Below, piece after piece: positions 27,727 through 38,912 of a DNA stretch of 64,000 bases; position 1 is the stretch's first letter, and each line of letters starts with the position of its first letter. The stretch is from the NCBI RefSeq assembly GCF_001187505.1, contig NZ_CP012150.1, positions 2,170,001 to 2,234,000 on the forward strand. The letters run 5' to 3'. A program made the translations under genes and the position numbers. The stretch is from Mycolicibacterium goodii (GTDB taxonomy: Bacteria; Actinomycetota; Actinomycetes; Mycobacteriales; Mycobacteriaceae). A model generated the notes under the pieces. It was not told the origin of the DNA, did not search any database, and saw nothing but the letters and a program-made list of their open reading frames with translations.

Positions 27727-29129
27727 TTCGTTCCCTTCGATCCGACTGTGTCTGTCCGCGGTTCCGCCCGCAACGCGGCAACGCTGTCCCCAGGATGCTC
27801 GCCGGCGGGCTCGTCGGAGGAGATGTTGCGGCCCGCCGTCTCGGGAAGCCAGGGCACGATGACCACCAGGGCGATCGCCGCAACCAGCACGAGGTAGCCG
27901 GCCGGGGCGACCGCGCTGCCCGTGGTGCCCGCGATCCAGGCCGCGATGAACGGGCCCGGCCCGGCGATGAAGGCCAGCGCGAAGTTGAAGCCCAGTGCGC
28001 TACTCGATGCGCGCGTCGAGGCGGGGAACAACTCGACGAGCATCACCACCGTGGTGACGCTGACCAGGCACTGGGCCAGGCTCAGGATGCTGATCCCGGC
28101 GACGACGGCGACGCCCTGACCGCCCGACATCATCAGGAACACCGGGAACGGCAGCACGACGTAGCCGACCGTGCCGATGATGTTGAGTTTGCGACGGCCG
28201 AAGCGGTCCGACAGCGCGCCGGCGACCGGACACAGCAGCATGTAGATCGCCAGACCGATGGCCGCGAGGCCAAGTGCGACACCGCGATCCAACTGCACGG
28301 TGGAGATCAGATAGTTCACGACGTAGGTCGCGAGGTAGTAGAAACCCAGACCCTGCACCGCGGCGATCGCCAGCGTCAGCAAGATCGGTTTCAGGTTGTC
28401 GCGGAACCCGCGGAACACCGCGAGCCGGTCCGGCGCCTGAACCGCGTTCTGCGCCTTGACCTTTTCGAACACCGGAGTCTCGGACAGGCGCGACCGGATG
28501 TAGAGGCCGATGAGCGCCAGCGGGGCGGCCATGAGGAACGGCACGCGCCAGCCCCAGCCGAGGATCTGATCCTCGGTGAGCACCGAGTTGAGGAACAATG
28601 CGAACAGACTGCCTGCGATGGTCGCGAGTGCGGCCGTGCCCGAGACCACGCTCGCGAAGATGCCGCGTCGGTTCGCGGGGGTCGACTCGACCAGGAACGC
28701 GGCGGAACCGGTCCACTCGCCGCCCGCCGAAAGGCCCTGCACACACCGCAGCAGCACGAGCAGGCAGGGTGCCGCGATACCGATGGCTGTGTAGTCGGGA
28801 AGCGCGCCGATGAGCGTGGTCGCGGTGCCCATCGCGACGACTGAGACGGCCAATTGCGTTCTGCGGCCGTACTTGTCGCCGATAGGGCCGAGCACGAATC
28901 CGCCGAGGGGACGCATGACGAACCCGACCGCGAACACCGCGAGCGACGACAGCAGCGCGACCAGAGGTGAGGTGCCGGGTGGGAAGAACAGCTCACCGAT
29001 GATCGCGGCGAAGAAGCCGTAGACCGCGAAGTCGAACCATTCCATGAAGTTGCCGATGCCGACGGCGACGGTGATCCGGGCGCGGCTCTGCGGATGGCCG
29101 GCGGTGTTTCCGGATGTTGGTTTGTCCAC
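27723..29129 (-). CDS. MFS transporter, metabolite:H+ symporter family
   Basis: The 468-residue transporter has 12 predicted helices and the MHS signature (NFMEWFDFAVYGFFA, IGDKYGRR, LRCVQGLSAGGEWTGSAAFLVE), like ShiA/ProP-type uptake systems for shikimate, dicarboxylates and aromatic acids. The GTG at 29129, with GGAAGG 7 nt upstream, was chosen over a longer frame to 29207 that would run into the operator. It is the first gene of the island operon and presumably brings the substrate in. Confidence 0.92.
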   Translation of the reverse strand: MDKPTSGNTAGHPQSRARITVAVGIGNFMEWFDFAVYGFFAAIIGELFFPPGTSPLVALLSSLAVFAVGFVMRPLGGFVLGPIGDKYGRRTQLAVSVVAMGTATTLIGALPDYTAIGIAAPCLLVLLRCVQGLSAGGEWTGSAAFLVESTPANRRGIFASVVSGTAALATIAGSLFALFLNSVLTEDQILGWGWRVPFLMAAPLALIGLYIRSRLSETPVFEKVKAQNAVQAPDRLAVFRGFRDNLKPILLTLAIAAVQGLGFYYLATYVVNYLISTVQLDRGVALGLAAIGLAIYMLLCPVAGALSDRFGRRKLNIIGTVGYVVLPFPVFLMMSGGQGVAVVAGISILSLAQCLVSVTTVVMLVELFPASTRASSSALGFNFALAFIAGPGPFIAAWIAGTTGSAVAPAGYLVLVAAIALVVIVPWLPETAGRNISSDEPAGEHPGDSVAALRAEPRTDTVGSKGTN

Positions 29130-29192
29130 TCGGGGGACCTTCCTGTGCGGATCTTCGATGACGCGCTCCGGTGGTCGTAACGTACCGCAATT

Positions 29193-29211
29193 TTGTATGA
29201 CAGTCATTCAA
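29193..29211. promoter_or_regulatory. GntR-type operator before the island operon
   Basis: The palindrome TTG-N-ATGAC-N-GTCAT-N-CAA lies 64 nt upstream of the transporter start codon. The core ATGAC-A-GTCAT is the same as the core in the divergent promoter at 31016-31026. Length and symmetry fit FadR/VanR-group GntR regulators. Confidence 0.6.
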
Positions 29212-29345
29212 TCTGAGGAAGTTCGCCGGAACCTGGGAACCACCTGGGAGCGGTTTGGGTGTTTTCGGGTGCACGAAGCCTTCGAAATGCTTTGTGTACA
29301 GCCCTTCGAGAAGCGAGCTGAGTGCTACGTGCGTCTGACCGGTGG

Positions 29346-30041
29346 TCAGGCGTTCTTCAGATGCGCCAGCGCGGTGTGCGCTGCCGTGCGGACATGGTCG
29401 GCCATGAGTGTCGACGCGCGTGCGGCGTCGCGGGCCCTGACCGCGCCGACGATGCCTTCGAGCTCGGCGATCACGTCGTGCGCTCGTCCCGGCTCGGCGA
29501 GTGAAGTGGCACGCAACGCCTGCACCCTGGCCTGGATGGCCTCCAGCAGTTGCTGGACGGCGTTGCACGACGCGCCCGCGGTCAGCACCACGTAGAACTT
29601 GGTCTTCGCGGCCAGCACCTCGCGCACCTCGGCGCCGGAGTTCACGACGGCGGCGAATTCCGCCACCGTGCCCTCGAGCTGGGTCACCTGATCGTCGCTC
29701 GCCCGCTCGACGAACCGCTGCACCATGAGCGACTCGAGCGAGGCGCGCACCTCATAGAGGTCCGCCGCGTCCTCCAGCGAGGGTGCGCTGACGATGGCGC
29801 CACGTTGCGGCACGACCGTCACGAGTCCCTCGGAGGCGAGCTCGCGCAACGCTTCGCGAATCGTGGTGCGCGAGACACCGAGGTTCTCGATGAGCTCACG
29901 TTCCACCAGCCGCTGCCCCGGTACGAGGTGGAAATCGAGGATCGCCTGCCGCAGCGTCGCGATGACCTGTTCCCGTAGCGGCGCGGCGGTGCGGCCGACC
30001 GGCGCGACCGGCCACGATTCGGCGAGCGAATTGCCAGGCAT
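29346..30041 (-). CDS. GntR-family transcriptional regulator (FadR group)
   Basis: The 231-residue protein has a winged helix (PLREQVIATLRQAILDF, ENLGVSRTTIREALREL) and an all-helical FCD effector domain (ASLESLMVQRFVE, AHDVIAELEGIV, DHVRTAAHTAL). The FCD domain usually binds an acidic metabolite. The start is ATG 30041 or GTG 30065. It lies just downstream of the second metallo-hydrolase. The two ATGAC-N-GTCAT palindromes nearby are its likely sites, making it the local repressor. Confidence 0.92.
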   Translation of the reverse strand: MPGNSLAESWPVAPVGRTAAPLREQVIATLRQAILDFHLVPGQRLVERELIENLGVSRTTIREALRELASEGLVTVVPQRGAIVSAPSLEDAADLYEVRASLESLMVQRFVERASDDQVTQLEGTVAEFAAVVNSGAEVREVLAAKTKFYVVLTAGASCNAVQQLLEAIQARVQALRATSLAEPGRAHDVIAELEGIVGAVRARDAARASTLMADHVRTAAHTALAHLKNA

Positions 30042-30091
30042 ACCGCTAAGCCTAAGGGGAGGCACGCCGAAAGCGGACGCGTGTCAAGAAC

Positions 30092-30904
30092 TCAGGCCAG
30101 GACATTGGCCACCGTCGCGGCTTTGCCGGACGCCGCCGGGTAGCGATCACGCACCCTGGCGTCGTGGCCGGGGATGACGTCGGCACCCGTCTCGGCCGCC
30201 AGGCGGTTGATGAACGCGAGCCCGGCCTTCATCTCGTCGAGATCAGTGAAAGCGAAGAACGGCCATTCGTTCTCGATCTGCTCGTAGAAGTGCGCCGCGT
30301 CGACGGCGAGGATCAACCCGCGCGTCGCGGCGTCGATGTGCACGAGAAGCTCGCCCGGGCAGTGGCCGCCGATCGGATACACCGTGATGCCGGGGAACAC
30401 CTCGGTCTCCTGGGAGACCAGTCGCAGACGGCCGTCGTCGCGCGCCCTGCGCACGGGTTCGAGGTTTTCGGCCGTGGTGAACTCGCCATCGAGCGCGTCG
30501 GCCTCCCACTTGCCGAACCAGTAGTCGTACTCGGTTCTGCCGGAGACCACCTGCGCGTTGGCGAACAGGTGCAGGAAGCCGATGTGGTCGTAGTGGAAGT
30601 GCGACGTGATCACCATGTCGACTTCGGACGGGTCGACGTCGACCAGTTTCAGGCCCTCGGGGGGTGGGGTCACGCTGATCTCGCCCAGCCAGTCGCGGGC
30701 GGGGATGTCGTAGCCGGTGTCGACGAGGATCGTCTTGGCCTGTCCGTTCTGCCGGCCCCTGACGACCCAGAAGTTGTAGTCCATGTCGAGGTTGCCGTCC
30801 GGTAGGCCGTACTGCGCATAGTCGTGGAGCACGTCGCTGCGGCGCACGACGCGTTCGCCGTACTTGACCTGCCAGACGCTGAGCGGAACCGAACCTTCGG
30901 TCAT
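30092..30904 (-). CDS. Metallo-beta-lactamase-fold hydrolase (lactonase-like), second copy
   Basis: The 270-residue protein keeps the zinc motifs HFHYDHIG, His in GGHCPGEL, Asp in AVDAAHFY and VIPGHDARV. It shares the N-terminal RSDVLHDYAQYG/MDYNFWVV pattern with the first copy, but is clearly diverged. It is divergent from the SDR at 31070 and precedes the GntR gene in a two-gene unit. Two different lactonase-like enzymes under one regulator suggest two lactone intermediates. Confidence 0.88.
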   Translation of the reverse strand: MTEGSVPLSVWQVKYGERVVRRSDVLHDYAQYGLPDGNLDMDYNFWVVRGRQNGQAKTILVDTGYDIPARDWLGEISVTPPPEGLKLVDVDPSEVDMVITSHFHYDHIGFLHLFANAQVVSGRTEYDYWFGKWEADALDGEFTTAENLEPVRRARDDGRLRLVSQETEVFPGITVYPIGGHCPGELLVHIDAATRGLILAVDAAHFYEQIENEWPFFAFTDLDEMKAGLAFINRLAAETGADVIPGHDARVRDRYPAASGKAATVANVLA

Positions 30905-30966
30905 GAGAACTCCCTGCTGTCGAGCGGATGGATTGCGGATGGATGGTGCGCGGATCGCGGCGGACT

Positions 30967-30980
30967 GTGATTGTCATCAC
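30967..30980. promoter_or_regulatory. Inverted repeat in the divergent promoter region
   Basis: GTGAT-TGTC-ATCAC is a perfect 5-bp inverted repeat, 62 nt upstream of the metallo-hydrolase start codon. Its half-sites differ from the ATGAC palindrome, so it may bind a different regulator. Confidence 0.35.
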
Positions 30981-31011
30981 GTTCTGTCGCGAATGTGATC
31001 GGTTCGGCTGA

Positions 31012-31030
31012 CTATATGACCGTCATACAA
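31012..31030. promoter_or_regulatory. GntR-type operator in the divergent promoter
   Basis: The core ATGAC-C-GTCAT (31016-31026) repeats the core found at 29197-29207, and the right flank ACAA also matches the other site's TTGT in reverse. It overlaps a possible -10 (TATATG) for the plus-strand SDR gene, whose start codon is 44 nt downstream of the core. Confidence 0.6.
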
Positions 31031-31069
31031 AAATCGGCAAGGGTTCCGACACGAAAGGGGCACCCCCGC

Positions 31070-31795
31070 ATGGGACGACTGGATGGCAAAGTGGCCCTCA
31101 TCACCGGCGCCGCCCGAGGCCAGGGCCGGGAGATGGCAGAACTGTTCATGCGGGAGAACGCGACCGCCGTCTACTCGGCCGACGTTCTCGACGCCGCCGA
31201 CACGGCGAGCAGCAAAGTCACCTTCGTCAAGATGGACGTGACGAAGTCCGACCAGTGGAGCGCGGTGGTCGACCAGATCATCGCCGCGCACGGCCGCATC
31301 GACATCCTGATCAACAACGCCGCGATCTGCCTGTACGAACCGATCCTCGAAACCACCGACGAGGTCTACGACCGCGTCCTCGACACCGACCTGAAAAGCA
31401 TCTTCTACGGCATGAAAACCGTGCTGCCCCACATGGTCGCGGCGAAGAAGGGTTCGATCATCAACGTGTCGTCGATCTGGGGCCTGGCCGGCGTCCCGAA
31501 TTCGTATGCCTATCAGGCGGCCAAGGGTGCGATCCTCAACGTCAGCAAGAACGTCGCCGCCACGCACGGGCCCGACGGCATCCGGTGTAACTCGCTGCAC
31601 CCCGGCTACATCCTCTCGCCGATGAACGAGCATCAGGCGCCGGAGATCAACGCGGCCCTGATCGCGGGCACGGTGCTCGGCAGGCCCGGCCAGCCCATCG
31701 AAACTGCTTATGCGGCCTTGTTTCTCGCAAGCGACGAGTCGAGCTACGTCACCGGGACCGCACTCGTGGTCGACGGTGGCTATCTCGCGCCGTAG
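31070..31795 (+). CDS. Short-chain dehydrogenase/reductase
   Basis: The 241-residue classical SDR has [12 protein letters not shown], the Ser of NVSSIWG, YQAAK and a C-terminal VVDGGY. GAAAGGGG lies 9 nt before ATG 31070. It is transcribed away from the second metallo-hydrolase behind the shared ATGAC-N-GTCAT operator, so it probably belongs to the same regulon. It marks the right border of the island; hpt follows. Confidence 0.92.
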   Translation: MGRLDGKVALITGAARGQGREMAELFMRENATAVYSADVLDAADTASSKVTFVKMDVTKSDQWSAVVDQIIAAHGRIDILINNAAICLYEPILETTDEVYDRVLDTDLKSIFYGMKTVLPHMVAAKKGSIINVSSIWGLAGVPNSYAYQAAKGAILNVSKNVAATHGPDGIRCNSLHPGYILSPMNEHQAPEINAALIAGTVLGRPGQPIETAYAALFLASDESSYVTGTALVVDGGYLAP

Positions 31796-31866
31796 CGGTC
31801 GCCTGCGGCCGAAACCGGCCATATCGGGTGGTCGCCTTGGTCTGCGGTCAGCTCACGTGGCACGCT

Positions 31867-32448
31867 GTGCACGTGGCTGCCGAATCCGCCGAGATGTATG
31901 CAGGAGACATCAAGTCGGTACTGCTGTCCGAGGAGCAGATCCGGACACGTACCGACGAACTCGCGGCGGCGATCGCCGACGAGTACCGCGACAACCTCGG
32001 TGACGACGACCTGCTGTTGGTCACGGTGCTCAAGGGCGCGGTCATGTTCGTCACCGACCTGGCCCGCTCGATCCCGCTGCCCACCCAGCTGGAGTTCATG
32101 GCGGTCAGCTCGTACGGATCGTCGACGTCGTCGTCGGGTGTGGTCCGCATCCTCAAGGACCTCGACCGCGACATCAACGACCGCGACGTGCTGATCGTCG
32201 AGGACATCATCGACTCGGGCCTGACCTTGTCCTGGCTGCTGCGCAACCTGGCCACCCGGCATCCCCGCTCGCTGAAGGTGTGCACGCTGCTGCGCAAACC
32301 GGACGCCGTCCGCACCGACATCGACGTCGAGTTCGTCGGATTCGACATCCCCAACGAGTTCGTCGTCGGCTACGGCCTCGACTACGCCGAGCGCTACCGC
32401 GACCTGCCGTTCATCGGCCTGCTCGACCCGAAGGTCTACACGCACTGA
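31867..32448 (+). CDS. hpt: Hypoxanthine-guanine phosphoribosyltransferase
   Basis: The 193-residue purine salvage enzyme has the PRPP-binding loop [26 protein letters not shown] and [11 protein letters not shown], and follows mycobacterial Hpt through to [10 protein letters not shown]. It converts hypoxanthine and guanine to IMP and GMP. GTG 31867 gives the VHV start that corresponds to MHV in M. tuberculosis. In that species it directly follows tilS; here a 9-kb insertion separates them. Confidence 0.95.
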   Translation: MHVAAESAEMYAGDIKSVLLSEEQIRTRTDELAAAIADEYRDNLGDDDLLLVTVLKGAVMFVTDLARSIPLPTQLEFMAVSSYGSSTSSSGVVRILKDLDRDINDRDVLIVEDIIDSGLTLSWLLRNLATRHPRSLKVCTLLRKPDAVRTDIDVEFVGFDIPNEFVVGYGLDYAERYRDLPFIGLLDPKVYTH

Positions 32449-33180
32449 TCAGGTGAGTTCCCAGACCACCGTCACCGAGAAGTTCACCGCCTGCTGACCC
32501 GGTTCGAGCGGCACGGCCTCCATCGCCGCGCGCGGCATCGGCCGCGGTGGCGTCGAGCCCGATTCCTCCGAGATCGAGATGACCTCGCCCAGGCTCAACC
32601 CGGACAGGTCGGCGTACTGCTGGGCCCGGGTCTTGGCGTCGTCGAACGCCGCCGCCCGCGCGTCGCGCACCAACTCGGAATCGTCCTCGATCGAGTAGGA
32701 CACCGAGTTGATGCGGGTGGCGTCGCCACCGGTCTGCGCGATCAGCGTCAGCGTCTGTGACGCGGTGCCGATGTCGCGGATCTTCACCTCGATCGCGTTG
32801 CTGGCCCGGTAGCCGGTGATGGTGTTCGACGTGTCGGAGCTGTTGAACTGCGGTTGCACGCTGACCTGCGTGGTGCTGATGTCCTTGCGGTCGATGCCCG
32901 CCGCGACCAGCGCGTCGATGACGGCGCGCTGGCGCTCGCTCGACTGGTTGAGCGCCGAGGTGACATCCGGTGCGATGAACTCCATCGCCACATCGGCGGT
33001 CAGCGTGTCGGGCACCCCCTGAACCTCGCCCGCCCCGACGACCGTGACCTGCCGCGGGTCACCTGAGGCGCCCACCGGCCCGGAATTCGCATCGCAACCC
33101 CCCAGTGCCAGCACCGCCAGGCCGGCCACGCCGACCACAAGTGCCCGGACCCGCTTCTTTGCATGCGCAGCGATCGGCAT
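32449..33180 (-). CDS. lpqG: LpqG-like lipoprotein with SIMPL domain
   Basis: The 243-residue protein has a signal sequence ending in the lipobox LALGGC (Cys near residue 29) and a SIMPL (DUF541) domain that begins VTVVGAGEVQGVPDTL and ends VNFSVTVVWEL. SIMPL proteins are periplasmic or surface proteins of unclear function. It converges with hpt, the same arrangement as Rv3623-Rv3624c. ATG 33180 or GTG 33189 could be the start. Confidence 0.9.
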   Translation of the reverse strand: MPIAAHAKKRVRALVVGVAGLAVLALGGCDANSGPVGASGDPRQVTVVGAGEVQGVPDTLTADVAMEFIAPDVTSALNQSSERQRAVIDALVAAGIDRKDISTTQVSVQPQFNSSDTSNTITGYRASNAIEVKIRDIGTASQTLTLIAQTGGDATRINSVSYSIEDDSELVRDARAAAFDDAKTRAQQYADLSGLSLGEVISISEESGSTPPRPMPRAAMEAVPLEPGQQAVNFSVTVVWELT

Positions 33181-33201
33181 GGCACGCACCCTACCGGCCC
33201 G

Positions 33202-34218
33202 TCACGGTGTCACGAGGATCTTGCAGTGCGCGTCCGGTGCGGCGAGTTCGTCGAAGGCGTCGGCCATTCCGTCGAGCGGCACCGAACCGGTGATCATCGG
33301 CCGCACGTCGATGTCGCCCTCGGCGATGGCCCGCAGCGAGGCCGCGAACTCGGCCGGGTCGTAGCCGAACACGAACGAGATGCTGACCTGTTTGACCGCC
33401 GCGTACAGCGGGTGCACGGTGTCCGGTGGCACGCAGACCCCGGCGACCACCACGCGGGTGCCCACCGGGCAGCGGCGCAGGATGTCGTCGATGATGCCGG
33501 GCGCGCCGACGGCCTCGAACACCACCGCGGGCGTGCACCGGTGAAACGGTGAATTCTGCGCCGGGTCGACCGTGACGTGCGCACCCATGGTGGCCGCCAG
33601 TTGCCGGCGTTTCGGCGAAAAGTCCGAGGCCACAATGTGTTCCACACCCCGCATCTTCAGCGCCGCGATCACGGCGATGCCGACGGGTCCGCAGCCGATC
33701 ACCAGCGCGGTCTCGCCGCGCTCGATGCGCGAGGTGTTCACCGCGTGCAGGCCGACGGCCATCGGTTCGGTGAGCGCGGCGAGTTCGGGGGCCAGCCCGT
33801 TGGGGACCGGCAGCAGCAGGGGTGCCGACAGCAGCATGCGTTCGCCGTATCCGCCGAGCGTGGTGTTGCTGTAGACGATCATGTCCACACCCCGCGGCGA
33901 GATCAGCACCGGCACCGAGGTGACCAGCGTCCCCGGCGGATGCGTGTCGGTGTCCGGTCCGGCCTCGAGGATCTCGGCACTGAACTCGTGGCCCATGAAG
34001 ATGTCCCGGGACAGGTCCACGCTGTCGTTCTGGTTCGGCACACCCTCCAGTTGCGACGTCGTCGCCAGCAGCTCCTCGCCGTGCGTCGCGAAATGCAGGT
34101 CGGAGCCGCAGATTCCGCAGGCCTTGACCTCGACGAGCACCTGCCCGGGCCCGGGCACGGGCTCTGCCACATCGTCGCGGACCACCATCCGCCCCCGACG
34201 CAGGACCGCGGCGCGCAT
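33202..34218 (-). CDS. Zinc-type alcohol dehydrogenase, structural-zinc loop absent
   Basis: The 338-residue medium-chain dehydrogenase has the catalytic-zinc Cys in CGICGSD, GHEF with His-Glu, and the Rossmann motif VIGCGPVGIAVI. The structural-zinc lobe with four close cysteines, expected after residue 90, is missing. Its start shares one base with the end of the luciferase-like monooxygenase gene. It is the last gene of the ephA operon and may oxidise an alcohol or diol product. Confidence 0.9.
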   Translation of the reverse strand: MRAAVLRRGRMVVRDDVAEPVPGPGQVLVEVKACGICGSDLHFATHGEELLATTSQLEGVPNQNDSVDLSRDIFMGHEFSAEILEAGPDTDTHPPGTLVTSVPVLISPRGVDMIVYSNTTLGGYGERMLLSAPLLLPVPNGLAPELAALTEPMAVGLHAVNTSRIERGETALVIGCGPVGIAVIAALKMRGVEHIVASDFSPKRRQLAATMGAHVTVDPAQNSPFHRCTPAVVFEAVGAPGIIDDILRRCPVGTRVVVAGVCVPPDTVHPLYAAVKQVSISFVFGYDPAEFAASLRAIAEGDIDVRPMITGSVPLDGMADAFDELAAPDAHCKILVTP

Positions 34219-35420
34219 CAGTTGCGGCCCTCGCCGCGGTCGAGCTGCGGATGTGCCTGTGTGTGTTCGGTGATCGCGTTGACGATGGCCTGCCCGGCGC
34301 GGCCCAGCAGCTGGTCGCGCATGCCCTTGGCCCAGTCGTGCGACGCGCGCGGTGCGGCCAGTTGCCCCTTGAAGTGCGGGATCACCTCACGCGCGAACAA
34401 CTCGTACGAGTGGAACGTCGCGGCGGGCGGTGCCCAGTCGTGCCCGAGGAGCAGAAACGTCCCGAACCCGCCGGAGCGGTCCAGCAGGTCCTGGATGTAG
34501 GCGATCGCGTCATCGGTCGTGCCGATACAGCAATTGCCTTTGGACGCATAGTTTTCCACGAACTCGTACGGTGTCGCCCCGCCTTCGGCCTGATTCGACA
34601 GCGGCACGAAACCCGCGGCGCCGAAGTACTTGGCGAAGTCGGCAAGACCGTAGGTGCAGTCCTCGATGGCCTGCTCGCGGCTGTCGGCCAGGTGCACGAT
34701 GCCCAGCACGCGCCAGTTCTCGCGGTCCGGTTCTGCCCGGCCCGCCGCGGCCGCCTCGTCGCGCACGATGTCCCATGTGGTCTCCACCGCGGCGTAGCCA
34801 CCCGGCACCGACATCGACAACGAGAGCAGCGACGTGCCGAGCTTGCCCGCGAGCCGCGGGCCGGACGGTGAAATCATTGCCGCGCATGAGATCTCGGGAT
34901 AGGGCCAGGTGTAGGGGCGGATGTGCAGCGCGGCGTCGCGCAGCGTGAACCAGTCGGTCTTGCGGTCGATGCGTTCACCGGGTTCGGCGCGGAACAGCGC
35001 CAGGATCGCCTCGAGCGCCTCCTGCATCATCGGGCGCTGATCGACCGGGTCGATGCCCATCATGTACGCGTCGGACGGCAGCGCACCGGGCCCGGCGCCG
35101 AACATCACCCGGCCGCGGGTCAGGTGGTCGAGCAGCACCCAGCGGTCGGCCACCATCAGCGGATGGTGGTACGGCAGGGACACCACGCCCGTGCCCAACC
35201 GGATGTGGCGCGTGCGTTCGGCGGCCGCGGCGATGAACACCTCGGGGCACGCGATGAGTTCGTACCCGCCGGAATGGTGTTCGCCGAACCACGCCTCGTC
35301 GTACCCGAGCCGGTCCAGCGCCTCGACCCGGTCCATGTCGTACTGCAGTGCGGTGGTGGGGGATTGGCCCACCGGATGAAACGGTGTGATGAACACCCCG
35401 AAGTTCAGCGGCCGTGTCAT
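34218..35420 (-). CDS. Luciferase-like (LLM-class) flavin monooxygenase
   Basis: The 400-residue protein is a bacterial-luciferase-family TIM barrel: FITPFHPVGQSP, YDEAWFGEHH, IRLGTGVVSLPYHHPLM, DRWVLLDHLTRGRVMFGAGPG. It resembles limonene-type FMN monooxygenases and the product of Rv3618. It overlaps the epoxide hydrolase gene by 4 nt and is followed by an alcohol dehydrogenase. Oxygenation, epoxide hydrolysis and alcohol oxidation could form a small pathway. The flavin may be FMN or F420; the sequence does not settle this. Confidence 0.9.
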   Translation of the reverse strand: MTRPLNFGVFITPFHPVGQSPTTALQYDMDRVEALDRLGYDEAWFGEHHSGGYELIACPEVFIAAAAERTRHIRLGTGVVSLPYHHPLMVADRWVLLDHLTRGRVMFGAGPGALPSDAYMMGIDPVDQRPMMQEALEAILALFRAEPGERIDRKTDWFTLRDAALHIRPYTWPYPEISCAAMISPSGPRLAGKLGTSLLSLSMSVPGGYAAVETTWDIVRDEAAAAGRAEPDRENWRVLGIVHLADSREQAIEDCTYGLADFAKYFGAAGFVPLSNQAEGGATPYEFVENYASKGNCCIGTTDDAIAYIQDLLDRSGGFGTFLLLGHDWAPPAATFHSYELFAREVIPHFKGQLAAPRASHDWAKGMRDQLLGRAGQAIVNAITEHTQAHPQLDRGEGRN

Positions 35421-36385
35421 GTCAGCTCCAACCCGTCGAGGAACTCCAGCAGCACGGCGTTGACCTCATCGGCCCGTTCCTGCTGCAGCCAGTGACCGGC
35501 CCCGTCGAGCAGCACCTCGCGGTAGTCGCCCGCGACCACGTCGCGCACGTGGTCACGCGGCGTGAAGCTCAGCACCGGGTCGGCGCTGCCCGCCAGAAAC
35601 AGGGTGGGCGCGGTGATGGTGGACGCCGGGGTCGATTCCGTGAGTTCCCAGTTGCGGTCGAAATTGCGGTACCAGTTCAGAGGGCCGGTGAACCCGGTGC
35701 GGGTGAACGCCTCGACGTAGACGGCGAGTTCGTCCGCGCTGATCCAGTCCGGCAGCGTCGGTGGTTCCGGCAGCCGCTCGATGAGTCCTTCCGGGCCGGG
35801 GCGCACCAACCGCATCGCGGCGTCCTCGTCCTCGGGCGACCGCAGCCCGCCCATCATGCGACGCAGGACCCGCGCCGGGTCGCTGTCGAGTTCGGCGTCG
35901 GCCACCCCCGGCTCCTGGAAATACAGGATGTAGAAGAAGTTCTCGCCGAACATCTTGCGCCAGATCTCGGTCGGCGGCGCGGCCGAGCGCGGGATCGGCG
36001 GGACGCTGAGCGCGGCCACACCTGCGACCCGGTCGGGGAAGAACAACGGGAAGTTCGTCGCGACCGGTGAACCCCAGTCATGCCCGACCAGCACGGCCCG
36101 GTCGGCGCCGACGTCGTCGAGAAGCCCGGCGATGTCGGCGGTCAGCGCCACGATGTTGTAGTCGTCGATGTGCTGCGGGCGCGACGATCCGCCGTAACCG
36201 CGCTGGTCAGGGGCCAGCACGTGATAGCCGGCCGCGGCCAGCACCGGGATCTGGTGACGCCACGAATACGCCAGTTCGGGGAAACCGTGGGCGAGCACGA
36301 CCACGGGACTGCCGCGTTCACCGGCCTCCGTCACTCGCAGCGTCACGCCATTGGTGTCGACTAACCGTTCGGTCGGGGTGATCAC
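35417..36385 (-). CDS. ephA: Epoxide hydrolase
   Basis: The 322-residue alpha/beta hydrolase has the oxyanion motif HGFPE, nucleophile Asp in GHDWG, acidic and His charge-relay residues (DPVLS, GAGHWLQQ), and a cap with a Tyr (YILYFQEPG) used to activate the epoxide. It hydrolyses epoxides to diols. Order and partner match Rv3617 ephA-Rv3618. It is the first gene of a three-gene minus-strand operon, divergent from ftsH. Confidence 0.92.
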   Translation of the reverse strand: MITPTERLVDTNGVTLRVTEAGERGSPVVVLAHGFPELAYSWRHQIPVLAAAGYHVLAPDQRGYGGSSRPQHIDDYNIVALTADIAGLLDDVGADRAVLVGHDWGSPVATNFPLFFPDRVAGVAALSVPPIPRSAAPPTEIWRKMFGENFFYILYFQEPGVADAELDSDPARVLRRMMGGLRSPEDEDAAMRLVRPGPEGLIERLPEPPTLPDWISADELAVYVEAFTRTGFTGPLNWYRNFDRNWELTESTPASTITAPTLFLAGSADPVLSFTPRDHVRDVVAGDYREVLLDGAGHWLQQERADEVNAVLLEFLDGLELT

Positions 36386-36520
36386 GATCTCACCAAAGCA
36401 CAGCCGCTCAGATGTGGCCAGCGATTCGCACCGAGTGCGGCGGGCGACCGTCGGGAACTGCCGGACGTTGGTCTAGCGGTAGCCTTGTAACTTGCTAGCT
36501 GCGCGTATCAGGAAGGACCC

Positions 36521-36536
36521 CGGCCGGGGGCGGCCG
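36521..36536 (+). other. GC hairpin in the ftsH leader
   Basis: CGGCCG-GGGG-CGGCCG can fold into a 6-bp stem and is followed by AAAAA, not a T-run, so it is not a plus-strand terminator. It lies about 33 nt before the ftsH start codon. Confidence 0.4.
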
Positions 36537-36568
36537 AAAAAGATGAAGCCAACGAAGGCCGATGATCG

Positions 36569-38893
<2,325 letters not shown>

Positions 38894-38912
38894 TCCGAGA
38901 ACGGAGACTTCG

